Below are positions 1-11,535 of a DNA stretch of 64,000 bases, one piece after another (the first letter of the stretch is position 1; each line of letters opens with the position of its first letter). Both the position numbers and the translations under genes were made by a program. The notes below the pieces were generated by a model. That model saw only the letters and a program-made list of their open reading frames with translations, made no database searches and was not told the origin of the DNA. The DNA lies in NCBI GenBank assembly GCA_963556495.2, contig OY747712.1:19754735-19818734 (forward strand), given 5' to 3'. Source of the DNA: Valencia hispanica. Its lineage: Eukaryota > Chordata > Actinopteri > Cyprinodontiformes > Valenciidae.

Positions 1-146
1 GTTTCCCAAGGGTTTTTGATTTTGATTTTTTTTTTATTAACAATAATCCCATATTCTAAATTAATTGTGAGTTTAAATTCGTAACAAAGTATCATATATA
101 AAAATATATATCATTTTCGGAGAAAAAGCTCCTGCTGCGTAGCAGC

Positions 147-282
147 TGGGGCGACAGAAAGATCGCCCCAAGCAGTGCAGCAGCCAGCCAATTACCGACA
201 AGAAATTCCCACATAGCAACAGGAATTTATCTAATCAGCGTCCTTGATTCGGCCGCATGAAGGGCGATAGAGAAATCGCCCT
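147..282. repeat. Pair of related GC-rich stem-loops
   Basis: Two short perfect hairpins share a sequence pattern. At 147-170, TGGGGCGA pairs with TCGCCCCA around an 8-nt loop; at 261-282, AGGGCGAT pairs with ATCGCCCT around a 6-nt loop. They lie in an otherwise AT-rich intergenic stretch and probably belong to a repeat element whose ends I cannot place. The sequence between and around them (1-580) holds no recognisable gene. Confidence 0.5.
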
Positions 283-580
283 AAGGCTGGTGTGAGGACG
301 GGCAAGATATCTGGTGGTGACATTGGCAGTGTGATTTCTCTGCCACAAGGGAGCGCTGCTGTAAGTTTTGTGTGTAAAAATGTTGTGTAAACCTAAGTTA
401 TTTGTTTCTAGTTTGGTTCTAAAGTTGTTGGTGCAATATTGTATTTATGTTTAGTATAAGAATGCCTCAAGTTGTTAATATTGGCATTAAAATAATCAGT
501 ATTTCACATAGTACTGGTATCCAGCCGTTTATGTTCAATTGTTTTGTGATGATTATTGAAAATTACTTGATAAGCTATAT

Positions 581-769
581 GCACAGCTCCACTACTTCCT
601 GAACTAAGTAAAGTCCTTTTATTTCCTTTCTGTATTGGACAAACTGATCAATCCAGGTGTGTCTGACCTCAGTAGTCACAACAACAATGGTTGGACACAC
701 CTGGATTAATCAGTTTGTCCTATGACGTAAAACAGGAAATACTTAGTTGAGGAAATAGTGGAGTTGTGC
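581..769. repeat. Imperfect palindrome / fold-back MITE
   Basis: The left arm 581-668 is the reverse complement of the right arm 689-769, with small mismatches and indels, around a 20-nt centre. The longest matched core is GACAAACTGAT plus ATCCAGGTGTGTC. It is likely a small fold-back MITE; I see no clean target duplication. Confidence 0.75.
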
Positions 770-1327
770 ACAAAGCTCAGAAAGCACAAGTTTGATTTAA
801 AAAAAGAAGAAAAAAAAGCACAGCCCCACCAAGAATATTTTTCACCAGCCGCCACTGCTATTTGTGGATTATGGTTGTGTAGTTCTCGGTTTGCATTGTT
901 TGATTTGTTTTGTCTTGTTTTTTTTCCCTCTCCTTGCCGTCCTGCGGGTGTGGAGGGAGACTAGGATGTTTTCTTGTGTTTTCCTTGTCCCCCTTCCTTT
1001 CTTGTATCTTCAGGTTACCCTCTCCCTCTTAACCTTTTTTTTTACTACCTCTCTTCATCTACTTTATTTCTTCCCCTTTATTTTCCGTCTCCATGTCCTT
1101 AAGACATCGGAAAAAAACGAACCCACAGTAATTTCTAATAAAGACTTACACATATATATATCAAGTGGAGTAAAATAGCAAAAGCTGTAGTGCTCCACTT
1201 GTGATAGTAAGAAAAAATAACTTATTGTAAATAAATAGCAAGTGCATGACTGGATGTTGCCATTGCACAGTGTGTATATCATAGCCTGACGCACAAAGCA
1301 GGAATAAGAACTAGCAATATATGACTT

Positions 1328-1849
1328 AAAGCTGCAGTCCGGAGTATTTGAGGGAGAGAAATTTTTTGAATCCGACATACCAAGGCCTCTTCCAAAACAC
1401 TCGCCCCTTCCCTTCCCTCCCTTCAGCCCTATCGCAGCAGTTGTGCAAGCGCATCACCTGTGGCGACACAGCGAGTCAAAGAAGTAAGCAGGAGGCGCTA
1501 TTGAACACCACCCGATTGTATTTTTGCAATGGACATTTGCTCTCTCACAATATGGCGACTATAAACGAAAAGACACGGAGCGGTCTCTGTGCGCGGCCCC
1601 ATGTTCACATGTTTGCGCTATCACATGCAAGTTGATTGACAGCCGACAATACGGAAACTCGAATTCTCTTGGCTAAAAAAATTTGTTGCTCAGTGTGAAA
1701 TGCATAAGGGTCTACGGGAGGAAGGTGGGATTAAGAAAAATAACAAATGTTCTGGAGCACTAGCCTTTTATCATAGTATTGAATCCCACTATAATTTTAA
1801 AGATTTATTAAACTTTGATATGTAAATATATTTTCCAGACTGCAGCTTT
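1328..1849. mobile_element. MITE with AAAGCTGCAGTC ends
   Basis: AAAGCTGCAGTC at 1328 is mirrored by GACTGCAGCTTT ending at 1849, giving about 520 bp of non-coding sequence with inverted termini. The open frames inside show no known domain. A similar terminus (AAAGCTGC) bounds 30107-30939. Superfamily not determined, and no convincing target duplication. Confidence 0.55.
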
Positions 1850-2885
1850 GAGATGGTAAAACAGCAGATGAGTAAAGATGCAAATAGTACCAGCAGTTGG
1901 TTATTATCTTCATTCAGGTAGCAATGCTTTCAGAATAATGACAAAACTTGTTTTCCAGGCTAACAAGTCCCATGTTGATATCTTTAGTTTATTGTCAGAA
2001 ACACTGAGGAGACACACAACTTTTCTAATTTGGTCCAACATTTATTCAGCTGCACACAACACCAACTCTTGTTGCTCTGCGAAAGTCATGAAGAACCACT
2101 TTAGGAATCAAGAAGAAAAGCAAGTGTTGAGACTGAGTGCAAAGTCCCCACAGATCTCTGTTCACAACACCGTTGAGTCAGTCAATGATTTTAAAACAGA
2201 GTGAGCAGCACAAGAAAGGAATACACAAAGGATCTTTCCACAGTGAGACTGCACTTCTAAGAAAACTTGAAAAACATAATTGAGCAAGTATATCAAGTAT
2301 AACTTAAAGCATGAATTGGTTACACTGGATCTATCTGCCTGAAGGTAACAGAGAAGTAATAATAATAAAAGTATAAATAAGTTTTTTTTTTTCTTGGGCA
2401 CAGCACTTTAGTCTTGATTGGAAAGGAACATTTCCAAATACACTGCTGTCAGCAAAACAAGAGACTTAACTGAACTCAGTATAAAAAGTCAATATCACTA
2501 GCATTTTTCAGGTTAAATCTGACTTATGCCTCCCACACCAGCTTACTCAATCACTATTACAATGTCTTCAGACTGGGGGGAAATCTTTACAAAACTGAAG
2601 CATTATATCGAGGTGCAAAGCTGACCAACATCTGAAATGCACAACCTGAAAGCTGTGACCATTACATCTTACACTACCATGATGGCAATATTCACTGAAT
2701 ACCTTTAATGATTGGGCTGCAGCTTATCAGTTAATTTAATGGCTATTTGCCCGTTACTTTCCTTTAAGTCAAATGAAACTTACAAGGCACTGTAATTGAA
2801 TACTATTTAAGTTCCACAGAAGTTCCTGGTACGTTCCATGAAAGTTTAATATAAATACTTGGTCATTTCAGGGCAGGTCTTGTTT
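1850..2885. other. Intergenic, nothing recognised
   Basis: AT-rich single-copy-looking sequence. Short open frames on both strands lack domains, codon bias or splice structure. No RNA gene or transposon end was recognised. Confidence 0.6.
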
Positions 2886-2887
2886 AC

Positions 2888-3285
2888 GAATGAGGGAAAG
2901 ATGGAGTGAGAGAGTAATAGGCAGATTGGTGGGGCATCTACAGTGATGCTCTACCGGTCTGTTGTGGTGAAGAGAGAGCTGAGCCAAAAGGCGAAGCTCT
3001 CAATTTACCGTTCGATCTACGTTCCTAGCCTCATCTAGGGTCACGAACTCTTGGTAGTGACCCAAAAAAACGAGATCACAGATACAAGCGGCTAAAATAA
3101 GTTTCCTCCGCAGGATGTCTGGGCTCTCGCTTAGAGATAGGGTGAAAAGCTCAGTCATCCAGGAGGGGCTCCGAGTAGAGCCACTGATCCTCCACATCGA
3201 AAGCTCTCTGCTTAAACTGCTGCCCCTGCGACCCGACCCCGGATGAGCGGAAGATAAAGGATGGATGAATGGATAGATGGAATGA
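2888..3285 (+). mobile_element. Non-LTR retrotransposon 3' fragment with (ATGG)n tail
   Basis: Translated with frame breaks it reads KRLSIYRSIYVP, then GHEL..VV.., and RRMSGLSL-like segments. These are typical of the end of the reverse transcriptase region of a very common fish LINE. The tail is degenerate ATGG/ATGA repeats (3257-3285). An internal deletion joins the RT end directly to the 3' UTR-like CTGCTGCCCC...GACCC stretch. Several stops make it dead. Confidence 0.75.
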
Positions 3286-3289
3286 ATTC

Positions 3290-5265
3290 AGGGCAGGTAA
3301 ATTCTGGGGAAATGTTCCCAGTTAGTATATAGTACAGTTCAATGAAATATAGGGTAGGTTTTGGTCATGTTTCATAAAAATACTCTGTAAGTTCCATTAA
3401 AGGTCTATGAAAACATTTAGTAAGTTCCAGGAATATTCCAAGAAAGTACCTGGTAAGTTCTATGATAGTATCTAGAAAGTAACCACTAAGTTTTAAAATA
3501 ACAACAACTAGCCTTTAAGTTCCTTGAAAGTAACCTTTAAGAGGGTTCAGGCAGTATCATGTAGTCCTATTAAATATTTGTATTTATTGGCTGTAATAAA
3601 ACAAGAACAATAAATGTAACCTAGACTTTAACAAAGATTATTTACCTGTCACACACCTGAGTGCACCCAATCCTTTGCTGATAAGCAGCAGATGACCATG
3701 CATGAAGTTTAGTAAAAAAGAACTCAGGAGTTAAGATATAATGTGACACAAAGCAGCAAGTACCCGTATAATCCTACTTCTTTGAGATTAGATAATCCTA
3801 AATTGGCTGGGTGAGTGTCAAGGGAGTATGGATAAAAATAAATGTTTCCAGTTTATCTTGATAGTGATGAAGGGCATCTTATTTCATAGAAAAGAAAAGT
3901 AATATATACCTATTAATTGATGTAAAAAAAAAGACTAGTAGCCTACTAGTACTAGAGTAAAAATATTAACATTTTCCAATATGGAAGAAAGAACATTGAC
4001 TATTAAAACGGTTTTAGTTTTCAGTCTTTTTTCCCTCTCTATATTCTGTTATATCATTATTACTATTATTATTTCTCTGCTTTTTAGGCACATAGACACT
4101 TATAGATCAGAACATCTGGTACTCAAACTGGGATAGTGGTTTGAGTGCCAAACAAAGCACTGAGATTCCTTTTTGGATTTTGCTTTTTAATACAATATGA
4201 AGTATCTCACAGCAATTAGTATCAAAAAACAATACATAATTTGGTGTTGATTATGTACATGTCTAAAGGTTATAGATTACAAAAAACAGTTGATCTAAGC
4301 TTGTGCATATATCAGGGTTTTCAATGGCAACATATTCACCCTTAAACACTAAACACCACATTTTTAGGATTTATACAGAATAAAAGTGTGAAAATGTACA
4401 GTGACAGAATAAAGTAAGGCAGTATTTCAAGTCTATGCATCATTAGAAGGTGTTTAAGGTTTAAAAAAGTCTTTGGTCTTTCTTCACTCTAGATCTCTTT
4501 TTAAAAATTACTAAATTTTTTAAGTAACTTGCATCTTATATGAGCTTACCATTTCTATTTAGTTGTTAAGATTGGAATGGCAAATCCATTGACAGTAGCA
4601 GTTCATTTCCTGTAACCCTGCATACTGTAGGTAATATGAATCAGGACAGATTTTAAGAGTTTTTTTAATTTAACAATATTTGAACATTAGTGGGTGGTAG
4701 CTGTATGTTTTATTGCTTTTTAATTTACCTTCATTTTGCAGCACCATAGGTATTATGGATATAACTGCAAGTTAACAAGAAGGGGGGAATTAAATAAGAA
4801 ACTGGAGCATTTTTATTCAGTAAGGTGAAAAAGATGTGCTGCTGTGGGAGAAACAAAACTTCACCATTTTATTGCATCCTATTCCCAGTTTATATCCATA
4901 TACAAACTGCTTTATAGCCTTGTACATATACATCATCATAATATTGTAAATGAAGATAAAAATGCCTAAAACCCAAAATAATTTATTTTATTGTACATTT
5001 CTTTCTGGAAAAGTTTACTTTGTCACCTATTTCCCTTGTCTTTGGTTCTCATCCCATTCAACCATTCACCCATCAACCATTTGATTTAATGAAAAGATGA
5101 AAGATTACCCCTAAAAAACAAAAACAAAATAAAAATACATGATATTTTGTACTGATAGATAATATTCCTTGGAGCCAAATAACTGTATTTCTTTACAATA
5201 CACTGAGTAGAGTATATATATCCAACTATCCATGGTCTTTGCTTATCTAAGATTAGGTCATGGGG
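3290..5265. other. Intergenic, nothing recognised
   Basis: Very AT-rich DNA. A loose series of TAAGTTCC / TGAAAGT-like words recurs at about 3360-3540 (for example TAAGTTCCATTAAAG, TAAGTTCCAGGAAT), suggesting a decayed short tandem repeat. No gene, RNA or clear element ends otherwise. Confidence 0.5.
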
Positions 5266-5548
5266 TTAACAGGTCCAGAAGGGAAACCCAGACATCTTCC
5301 AGCTAATTCTAGAGATCCCAAGGTGTTTCTTGGTAAGAAAGGATATATCCTCCCTTACATAAGTTCAGAGTCTGCCATGTGGCCTCATCTCACTGGGACA
5401 TGTCTGGAAAACCTCTAGATCTATCCTAGCATCTAGAAGGCACCTTCATCAGCCTCCTCAGATGATTTCTTTTGATGACAGAGGAGCAGCAGCTCTATCT
5501 CAAGCTCCTTCTTGATGATGGAGTTCCTCACAGCATATCTAAGGCCCT
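5266..5548 (-). mobile_element. Non-LTR retrotransposon fragment, antisense
   Basis: Degenerate antisense copy of the same LINE family as at 2888-3285. The stretch GGGACATGTCTGGAAAACCT and the neighbouring CACCTTCATCAGCCTCC and GAGGAGCAGCAGCTCTA match the teleost element in reverse orientation. It covers the part just 3' of the RT that is deleted from the other copy. No open frame. Confidence 0.6.
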
Positions 5549-5844
5549 GTGTTGTTTAAGACCACACAGAAGAATTATAGAAATTAATTTCTCAAAATCA
5601 TAGACTGTTAAAATGTGGTACTAAATGCCCCCTGGGTGGCTAAGAATGGATGGATCCAGTGGACATCCTGTTGAAAACAGTCTTCTTCAAAAACAAAGAG
5701 GTTGGATAAATAGCCCTGCAATAGATCAGAATTTTTTTTTTTTTTTGCTGAACTTAAGCAAGTCTTCTGTAAGGATTCTATGCAAAGCTTTATAAATGAG
5801 ACCACTGGTCCTTTTATTTTTGTTTTTAGTTTGCTTGATGATGA

Positions 5845-5932
5845 TTTGAACCTGTGACAGCCGGCCGAGATTTGAATTCAGGACCTTCTTGCTGCAAGGC
5901 AACAGTGCTACAAACTGCTCCACTGTGCAGCC
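5845..5932 (-). repeat. SINE-like tRNA-related repeat fragment
   Basis: In reverse orientation it reads GCACAGTGGAGCAGTTTGTA, then GCACTGTTGCCTTGCAGCAA and a TTCAAATCTC box-B-like stretch. This is the widespread teleost G(G)CACGGTGG...TTCGAATCCC repeat. A weaker copy lies at 24055-24165. It is too degenerate and lacks the pairing to be a tRNA gene. Confidence 0.6.
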
Positions 5933-6736
5933 CTAAAAATGTAACGTCCCTTGATAGTAATTTTGTTCTAAATGTTTATCTGTGTAAATTAGGTCACACC
6001 ACAATAAGTAAATAAATCAGGACACAACTTATTTTTAGTTCTACTCATTTTTCTCCAACAACCTTGAGTCCATTTCTGCTGCCCTGGAGCAGGAGGCAAA
6101 GGTTCACTCTTAACAGGCCTTGAGTTCCTCACAAGGGACAATATACAGTCACATTCATACCTTGCAATCAATTGTTGTTAAATTTTGACAAGACAATGTC
6201 TCAGTGGATCAAATCTTAAAGTTATTCTTAAATCACTTGGCTACTTTCATAATCGGCACACTGATGAATCAAACACAGTTATACATAATTGAGAATTAAC
6301 TGATTTGAGAATCTGCTTGGCACTCTAACCCAGCTCTTAGTTGTCATTACAGAGCTTTTATTATATATCTATATTATAATTACATTGAAGTCATTGCTAA
6401 AATGGGTAATTAAGGTGACACTTAATTATGTTAGGATGAAGAGTAGCACTCAGCCTCTTTGGAAAAAAAATTACGATATTACAAATAAACCACTTAACAC
6501 TACAGGAGATCCCTGATATTAGTCCTCACCAAGCTGGATTCTCTTAGGATGACTTAAAATAATGTGCTATTATTTTTTTTTATTTTTTATTTAACTTCCT
6601 AAATGTTAACTAGTTGTTGAATGGCAAAACTCCAAAGAGTCCATTTAGGCATGGCCTTACCAATATACTCAGTTAAATGGGGTGGAAAGGGACAATATTT
6701 ATCATTTCCCCTCACCAGGGCAGTGTTTAATTCAAG

Positions 6737-6970
6737 GATCACTATTCATTAATTTAATTACATGCCGGCCAAACGGGCCGACCCATCTGAGGTGCCTTCA
6801 GCGTTTCCTAATATAGAGCGTGGAGGGTCGTGTGGATTCAGCTCATCTGTTGTATTTGCTCAGTGGCTCCCAGAGACCTCTCAGCACCTGACGCAATCTC
6901 ACCTCATTAACATTTTAGGTGATGAGGATGTCATGGCCATAATTAACTATTCATAAGGCCGGCTTATAGC
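6737..6970. promoter_or_regulatory. Candidate conserved non-coding element
   Basis: A balanced-GC island in AT-rich DNA containing homeodomain-type TAATTA motifs, GCCGGCC words at both ends and ATTAACTATTCATAA. It resembles no transposon I know. The 64-codon open frame at 6762-6956 has no recognisable domain. The call rests on composition only; a cross-species alignment would decide it. Confidence 0.25.
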
Positions 6971-7930
6971 TATATTAACATTTTACAACCAATAAATCAC
7001 CTCCTCTAATCTGCTGTGTGTGTCTGCGTGCACGGACTCGTAACTGCATGGATGTGGGAGGCTTTGTGTGTGAGTGTGAGTTTGTGTGGGTGGATGTGCA
7101 TTATTTGTGTACTCCACAAAAGCCAACAATATATCGCCCTTTGTCTCTAAGCCCGTCTCCATGTCTGCATCTAACCATGACATTTGTTTGAACTTTCCCT
7201 TAATCTTGTGTTCTGATCATGTCATTGGAAGAAATCATGTTGATTATTATTTTTCTTCGTCAGATAAACCTGAAAACCAAACCTACAAAACAGATTTCTA
7301 AGATTATGTTGTGCTATGTCTGGTAATAATATAAAATGACTAATCGTGAAAGGTGTCACGGATAATTGTTGAATTATAATGTTTTTATTTTCTTCTGCAC
7401 TAATGAGCAATAAAAATTGACAGTGCTAGTGATTCTTTTTGTGTTTTGTGTCCTGTCCTTTCTAAATTTGGGAAACATGGTGGGTCTGGTTGTCTTGCAG
7501 TGTCAGGCTGAATTTGTTCTTCAAAAGGGGGAATGTGAGCTATTCTTCCTGTTGCGTAAATGACTTTCTGGCATCACAGACCAAATCCAGTTAAAGCATT
7601 AAATGGGACAAACTTTTTTCTTTAGTGGAGTATTTCAATGTATTTATGTAATGCCGTCTAGTGTCCTTGCTAAAAGACATGGCCAATTAAGTGAGGCTAC
7701 TGTGTCCCCTTGGGAACACTTTGGCTTAGGCAGCAATCTGGCCAGAGGAAGGGAGGTGGAAGGAGCCCTTACAGAGATGTGGATAGTTTGTCCGTTGTTG
7801 TTTATATGGACTGTCCTTGGGTCTCTGCTGACCATGTGTTAAAATTGGGTTGCCTTTTCCCTCTGTGTGGTATGGAATGATATTACTAATGATATTCTCA
7901 TGGCCTCAGATAATAGACTTGTGTCTGTTC
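6971..7930. other. Intergenic, nothing recognised
   Basis: Contains a short GT-rich stretch (7014-7100) and otherwise ordinary AT-rich sequence. Two overlapping opposite-strand open frames near 7603-7842 are shadows with no domain. No RNA gene seen. Confidence 0.5.
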
Positions 7931-7934
7931 TGGT

Positions 7935-9640
7935 TTTGTTCATCTAAATGATCGATCTTCTTCACTCTCAAGGACTATACTTGTGGAGTTCCACAGGGTT
8001 CTGTGCTTGGACCAATTATTTTCACCATGTATATGCTTCCAATTGGTAGAATCATTAGACAGCATGGGACAAATTTCCACAGCTATGCCGATGATACACA
8101 ACTATATTTATCCATAAATCCTGATGAACCCAGTCAGTTAGGCAGATTACAGGCATGTCTGGAAGACATAAAACATGGATGAATGTAAACTTTTTGCTTT
8201 TAAATTCTGACAAGACAGAAGTTGCTGTCTTTGGACCAGAAGTTCTAAAACAGAAACTGATTAGTCAATCACTTCATCTGGATGGCATTAAATTGGCCCC
8301 TAGTAATAACGTAAAGAACCTCTGGGTTATTTTTTACTAAGACTTGACATTTAAATTCCATATTAAACAGGTTTCTAGGATTTCCTTCTTTCACCTCCGG
8401 AATATGGCTAAAATTAGAAACATCCTGTCCAGGAGTGATGCTGAGAAACTAGTCCATGCATTTGTTACCTCAAGGCTGGACTACTGTAATTCTTTACTAT
8501 CAGGTAGTCCACAAAATGCCATTAAAAGCCTTCAGTTGATCCAAAATGCAGCAGCAAGAGTTCTGATGAATATTAAAAAGAGAGATCACATTTCTCCTGT
8601 TTTAGCTTCCCTTCATTGGCTTCCTGTTAAATCCAGAATATAATTTAAGATCCTTCTTCTTACATACAAAGCCCTTAATAATTAAGCTCCATCATACATC
8701 AGAGATCTAATTGTTTCATATGTTCCCAACAGAGAACTTCGCTCTCAGACTGCAGGTTTACTTGTAGTTCCTAGGATCTCTAAAAGTAGAATGGGAGGCA
8801 GATCTTTTAGTTATCAGGCTCCTCTCCTGTGGAACCAGCTCCCAGCTTTAGTCCATGAGGCAGACACTTTTACTTTTACTTTTAAGGCCAGGCTTAAAAC
8901 TTTCCTTTTTGATAAAGCTTATAGTTTCAGTGGCTTAGGTAATCCTGAGCTAGCTCTGTAGTTATGCTGCTATAAGCTTAGACTGCTGGGGGACAGACTT
9001 CCCAATTTTCTTCACTCTGCTACTTCCTTTTCTACTACTACTCTCCAGTTGTATTACAGTACATTCTGTTATTTCGACTGTTAACTTTGTTTTCTCTCAG
9101 TGTTTTTCTCTCCATAGAAGATATACCTGGTCTGGTATCCTGCTTGGCTGCAATGCCCTGTTGGACGGGGGGCATCGATTGGGATGGTGCTCCCAGTAGC
9201 TGAACATCCACTGTGTCCTGTTATCAACCTTTTACTTTCTGTAACATAGAAAGTACTCTTATATCAGATCTTCTGTTCCTTCTGTGTCTCTGCTCTGTCT
9301 TCTCAAACCCCCAGACAGTCGTGGCAGAGGACCGCTCCTACTGAGCCTGGTTCTGTTGGAGGTTTCTTCCTGTTAAAGGGGAGTTTTTCCTCTCCACCGT
9401 CGCTACATGCTTGCTCAGTATGAGGGATTGCTGAAGGATTGCTGTGGTTGGAAAGTCTGCATCAACGGGGCCCAACCTCACGCCAATGACTGACGCAATC
9501 TGCTGGGATTCCTTAAATAGGAAACTTTTTAACTGATTGGAATGTTTGTATAAATGTATTGAAATGACTTCTTATAAAGTGCCTTGAGATGACATCTGTT
9601 GTGAATTGGCGCTATATAAATAAACTGAATTGAATTGAAT
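7935..9640 (+). mobile_element. 5'-truncated L2-like LINE
   Basis: Begins inside the reverse transcriptase: GVPQGSVLGP, then YADDTQLYLS (8083-8112), the RT catalytic YADD box. It continues with FVTSRLDYCNSLLSG, LQLIQNAAARVL, SPVLASLHWLPV and WNQLPAL, all typical L2/CR1-group C-terminal segments. The 3' end is GCTATATAAATAAACTGAAT with TGAAT repeats (9609-9640), the usual L2 tail in fish. Stops and frameshifts near 8173, 8338 and 8641 inactivate it. The 5' end is truncated near 7935, as expected for target-primed insertion. Confidence 0.85.
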
Positions 9641-9889
9641 ACATCAGTGTTGCTGATGTATTTTACTGATGTATTGTACTGTCAAATGGTAGTTGTAGTT
9701 TTCAGGTGTGGCTGGGTTACTTTGGCTTTGTGGGGGGTTTGGGGTGGTAGTCGATCTGTTGATTGCCAGGAGGCAATACGGTGCTTTCTTCAGCTGCTGC
9801 CATCTTGGTCAAGTTGCATTATTTGGACACTCTGGATTTGTCTGCAGATTATAGTTGTTGCTACTGGTGTTGGTAACCACCCCATATCC

Positions 9890-10270
9890 TGGTGGATACA
9901 AATTGACTGATAGTTATTACAAAATATCTTGCTGCAGAATCATAGTCCTGCTCCCAGGCTCTGTGAGGCTTTGCAAACACCTCTACACACTGGTGCGTAC
10001 AAGTTGACTTGTGTCCGGAACAAACCTCTTGCTCCCAGGCATAGTGTTTGAGACCCCTTCAAAGGCCTAGTGGTTACAAATTGATAAATGGTCTGTACAA
10101 AACCTCTTGCAGCAAAATAGTAGGTCTATACCTGGGCATGTTGTTTGTGATACACAAATTGAATAACAGTCTGTAAGAAGCACTTAGCTGCAGATTCTTG
10201 GGCCTGATACTGGGCATTGTGAGGCTTTACAGCCACATCCACACCTTGGTAGGTTCAAACTAAATCATGG
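9890..10270. repeat. Degenerate ~100-bp tandem repeat
   Basis: A unit containing TACAAATTGA, a CTTGC(T/A)GCA motif, CTGGGCAT-like and GTGAGGCTTT stretches recurs about four to five times (anchors near 9898, 10007, 10076, 10155 and 10255). Spacing varies from 69 to 109 bp because of internal deletions. No coding potential is evident. Confidence 0.6.
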
Positions 10271-11535
10271 TAGGTATAAAATGTAGGAGAAGATGGTCAG
10301 TTTCATAACCGGAGCAGTTCAATATGAACCAATTAACACTCCAAGGTTTTCCAAAGGGGTAAATTAACCACTACATGTGACAAACAAAACAAAAGAGGAC
10401 GAAGATTAAAACCTGCTAATGATCATATCTCATGGAAGCTAAAACACAGATAATATGAGAGGTATAACAAAACACGAGGGATACATTTGCAATTGTACTG
10501 TAAAATTATTTTCTTAGGTAAAACAATTTCCGGCTCTCTTGCAATAAACACACCCTAAAAAAATCCTCTGAGAGTGGGTGAAACAGTCAACAGTGGCGGA
10601 GGAGTTCTCAGCTACTTCATTGTTCCATAAAATGTGTTTGTGTGTTCGTAGGAAGGATGGTATAGATTCAAGCATCGTCTCCTCAGGTTTATAACAAATC
10701 TTTAAAATTCTAGTCAGATCCAAAGAGCTTTACAGTGAGCATATAAAGTAGAAAGGATGACCAATGCAGCTCTTAATGCTCAGAGTTAAAGGAGAGAAAA
10801 ATGAGTGTATGACTTCGGTACCCTTAGGCAGCCCCTTGACCCCACATTGAAAAGCCCTCATGTGGGCAGTGTGTGCAGGCCTATGCCCTTCTACTGAGTC
10901 ACTCAGTAAAAGAGAAGCACAGGGTATGATGCACATGTTAACGTGTAGTTACTGCCTGCCAAATCAAAGACATTCCTTCAGCAGTGTCCACTCTCGCCAC
11001 AGGTGTCAGGTGAGAATCAAGAAATAAATTGATATTTAGTGTTGAGAAGCCTTAGTGCCCACAAAATTTACCGGATATCTACATGTTCCAGTAACCTCTA
11101 TTTAAAATTTAACGTGACTTACAGCAATGTTTTCCTGTACATATGCAAGGTCATGGGGCTGAAACAGAGCACAAATGTGGTTCTGTGAAAAGGAAAATCT
11201 GCTTTGTGTTGTCTCAACAGCCGCAACCCCCATCTCCCCAAGGAAAGCTAGCCCATTTAAGGTAAAAGATCAAGGTCACAGCTATGATGAATTTAAAGGA
11301 ATCAAAATGAGATGTTGTGTGTGTAAAATGTATGTCTCAGTGACAGATGCTTTCTATGCTGCAAGGGATTCTCCACAGCTTCTGTTCAGACCTCTCCAAT
11401 TCCAATCAGTCCTTCTGACTTCTGCAAAGTCGAAAAATAAGACATCGATCCAGGAGAGGGGGAAGGTAGAAATGCCCCTAGGATTAATGGGGTGAAACCA
11501 TGCTGAGATCTTTTTTCCCCTTAATGAAAGATATA
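10271..11535. other. Intergenic, nothing recognised
   Basis: AT-rich sequence with short domain-free open frames on both strands. No repeat ends or RNA genes recognised up to the TA target of the Tc1 element at 11536. Confidence 0.5.
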
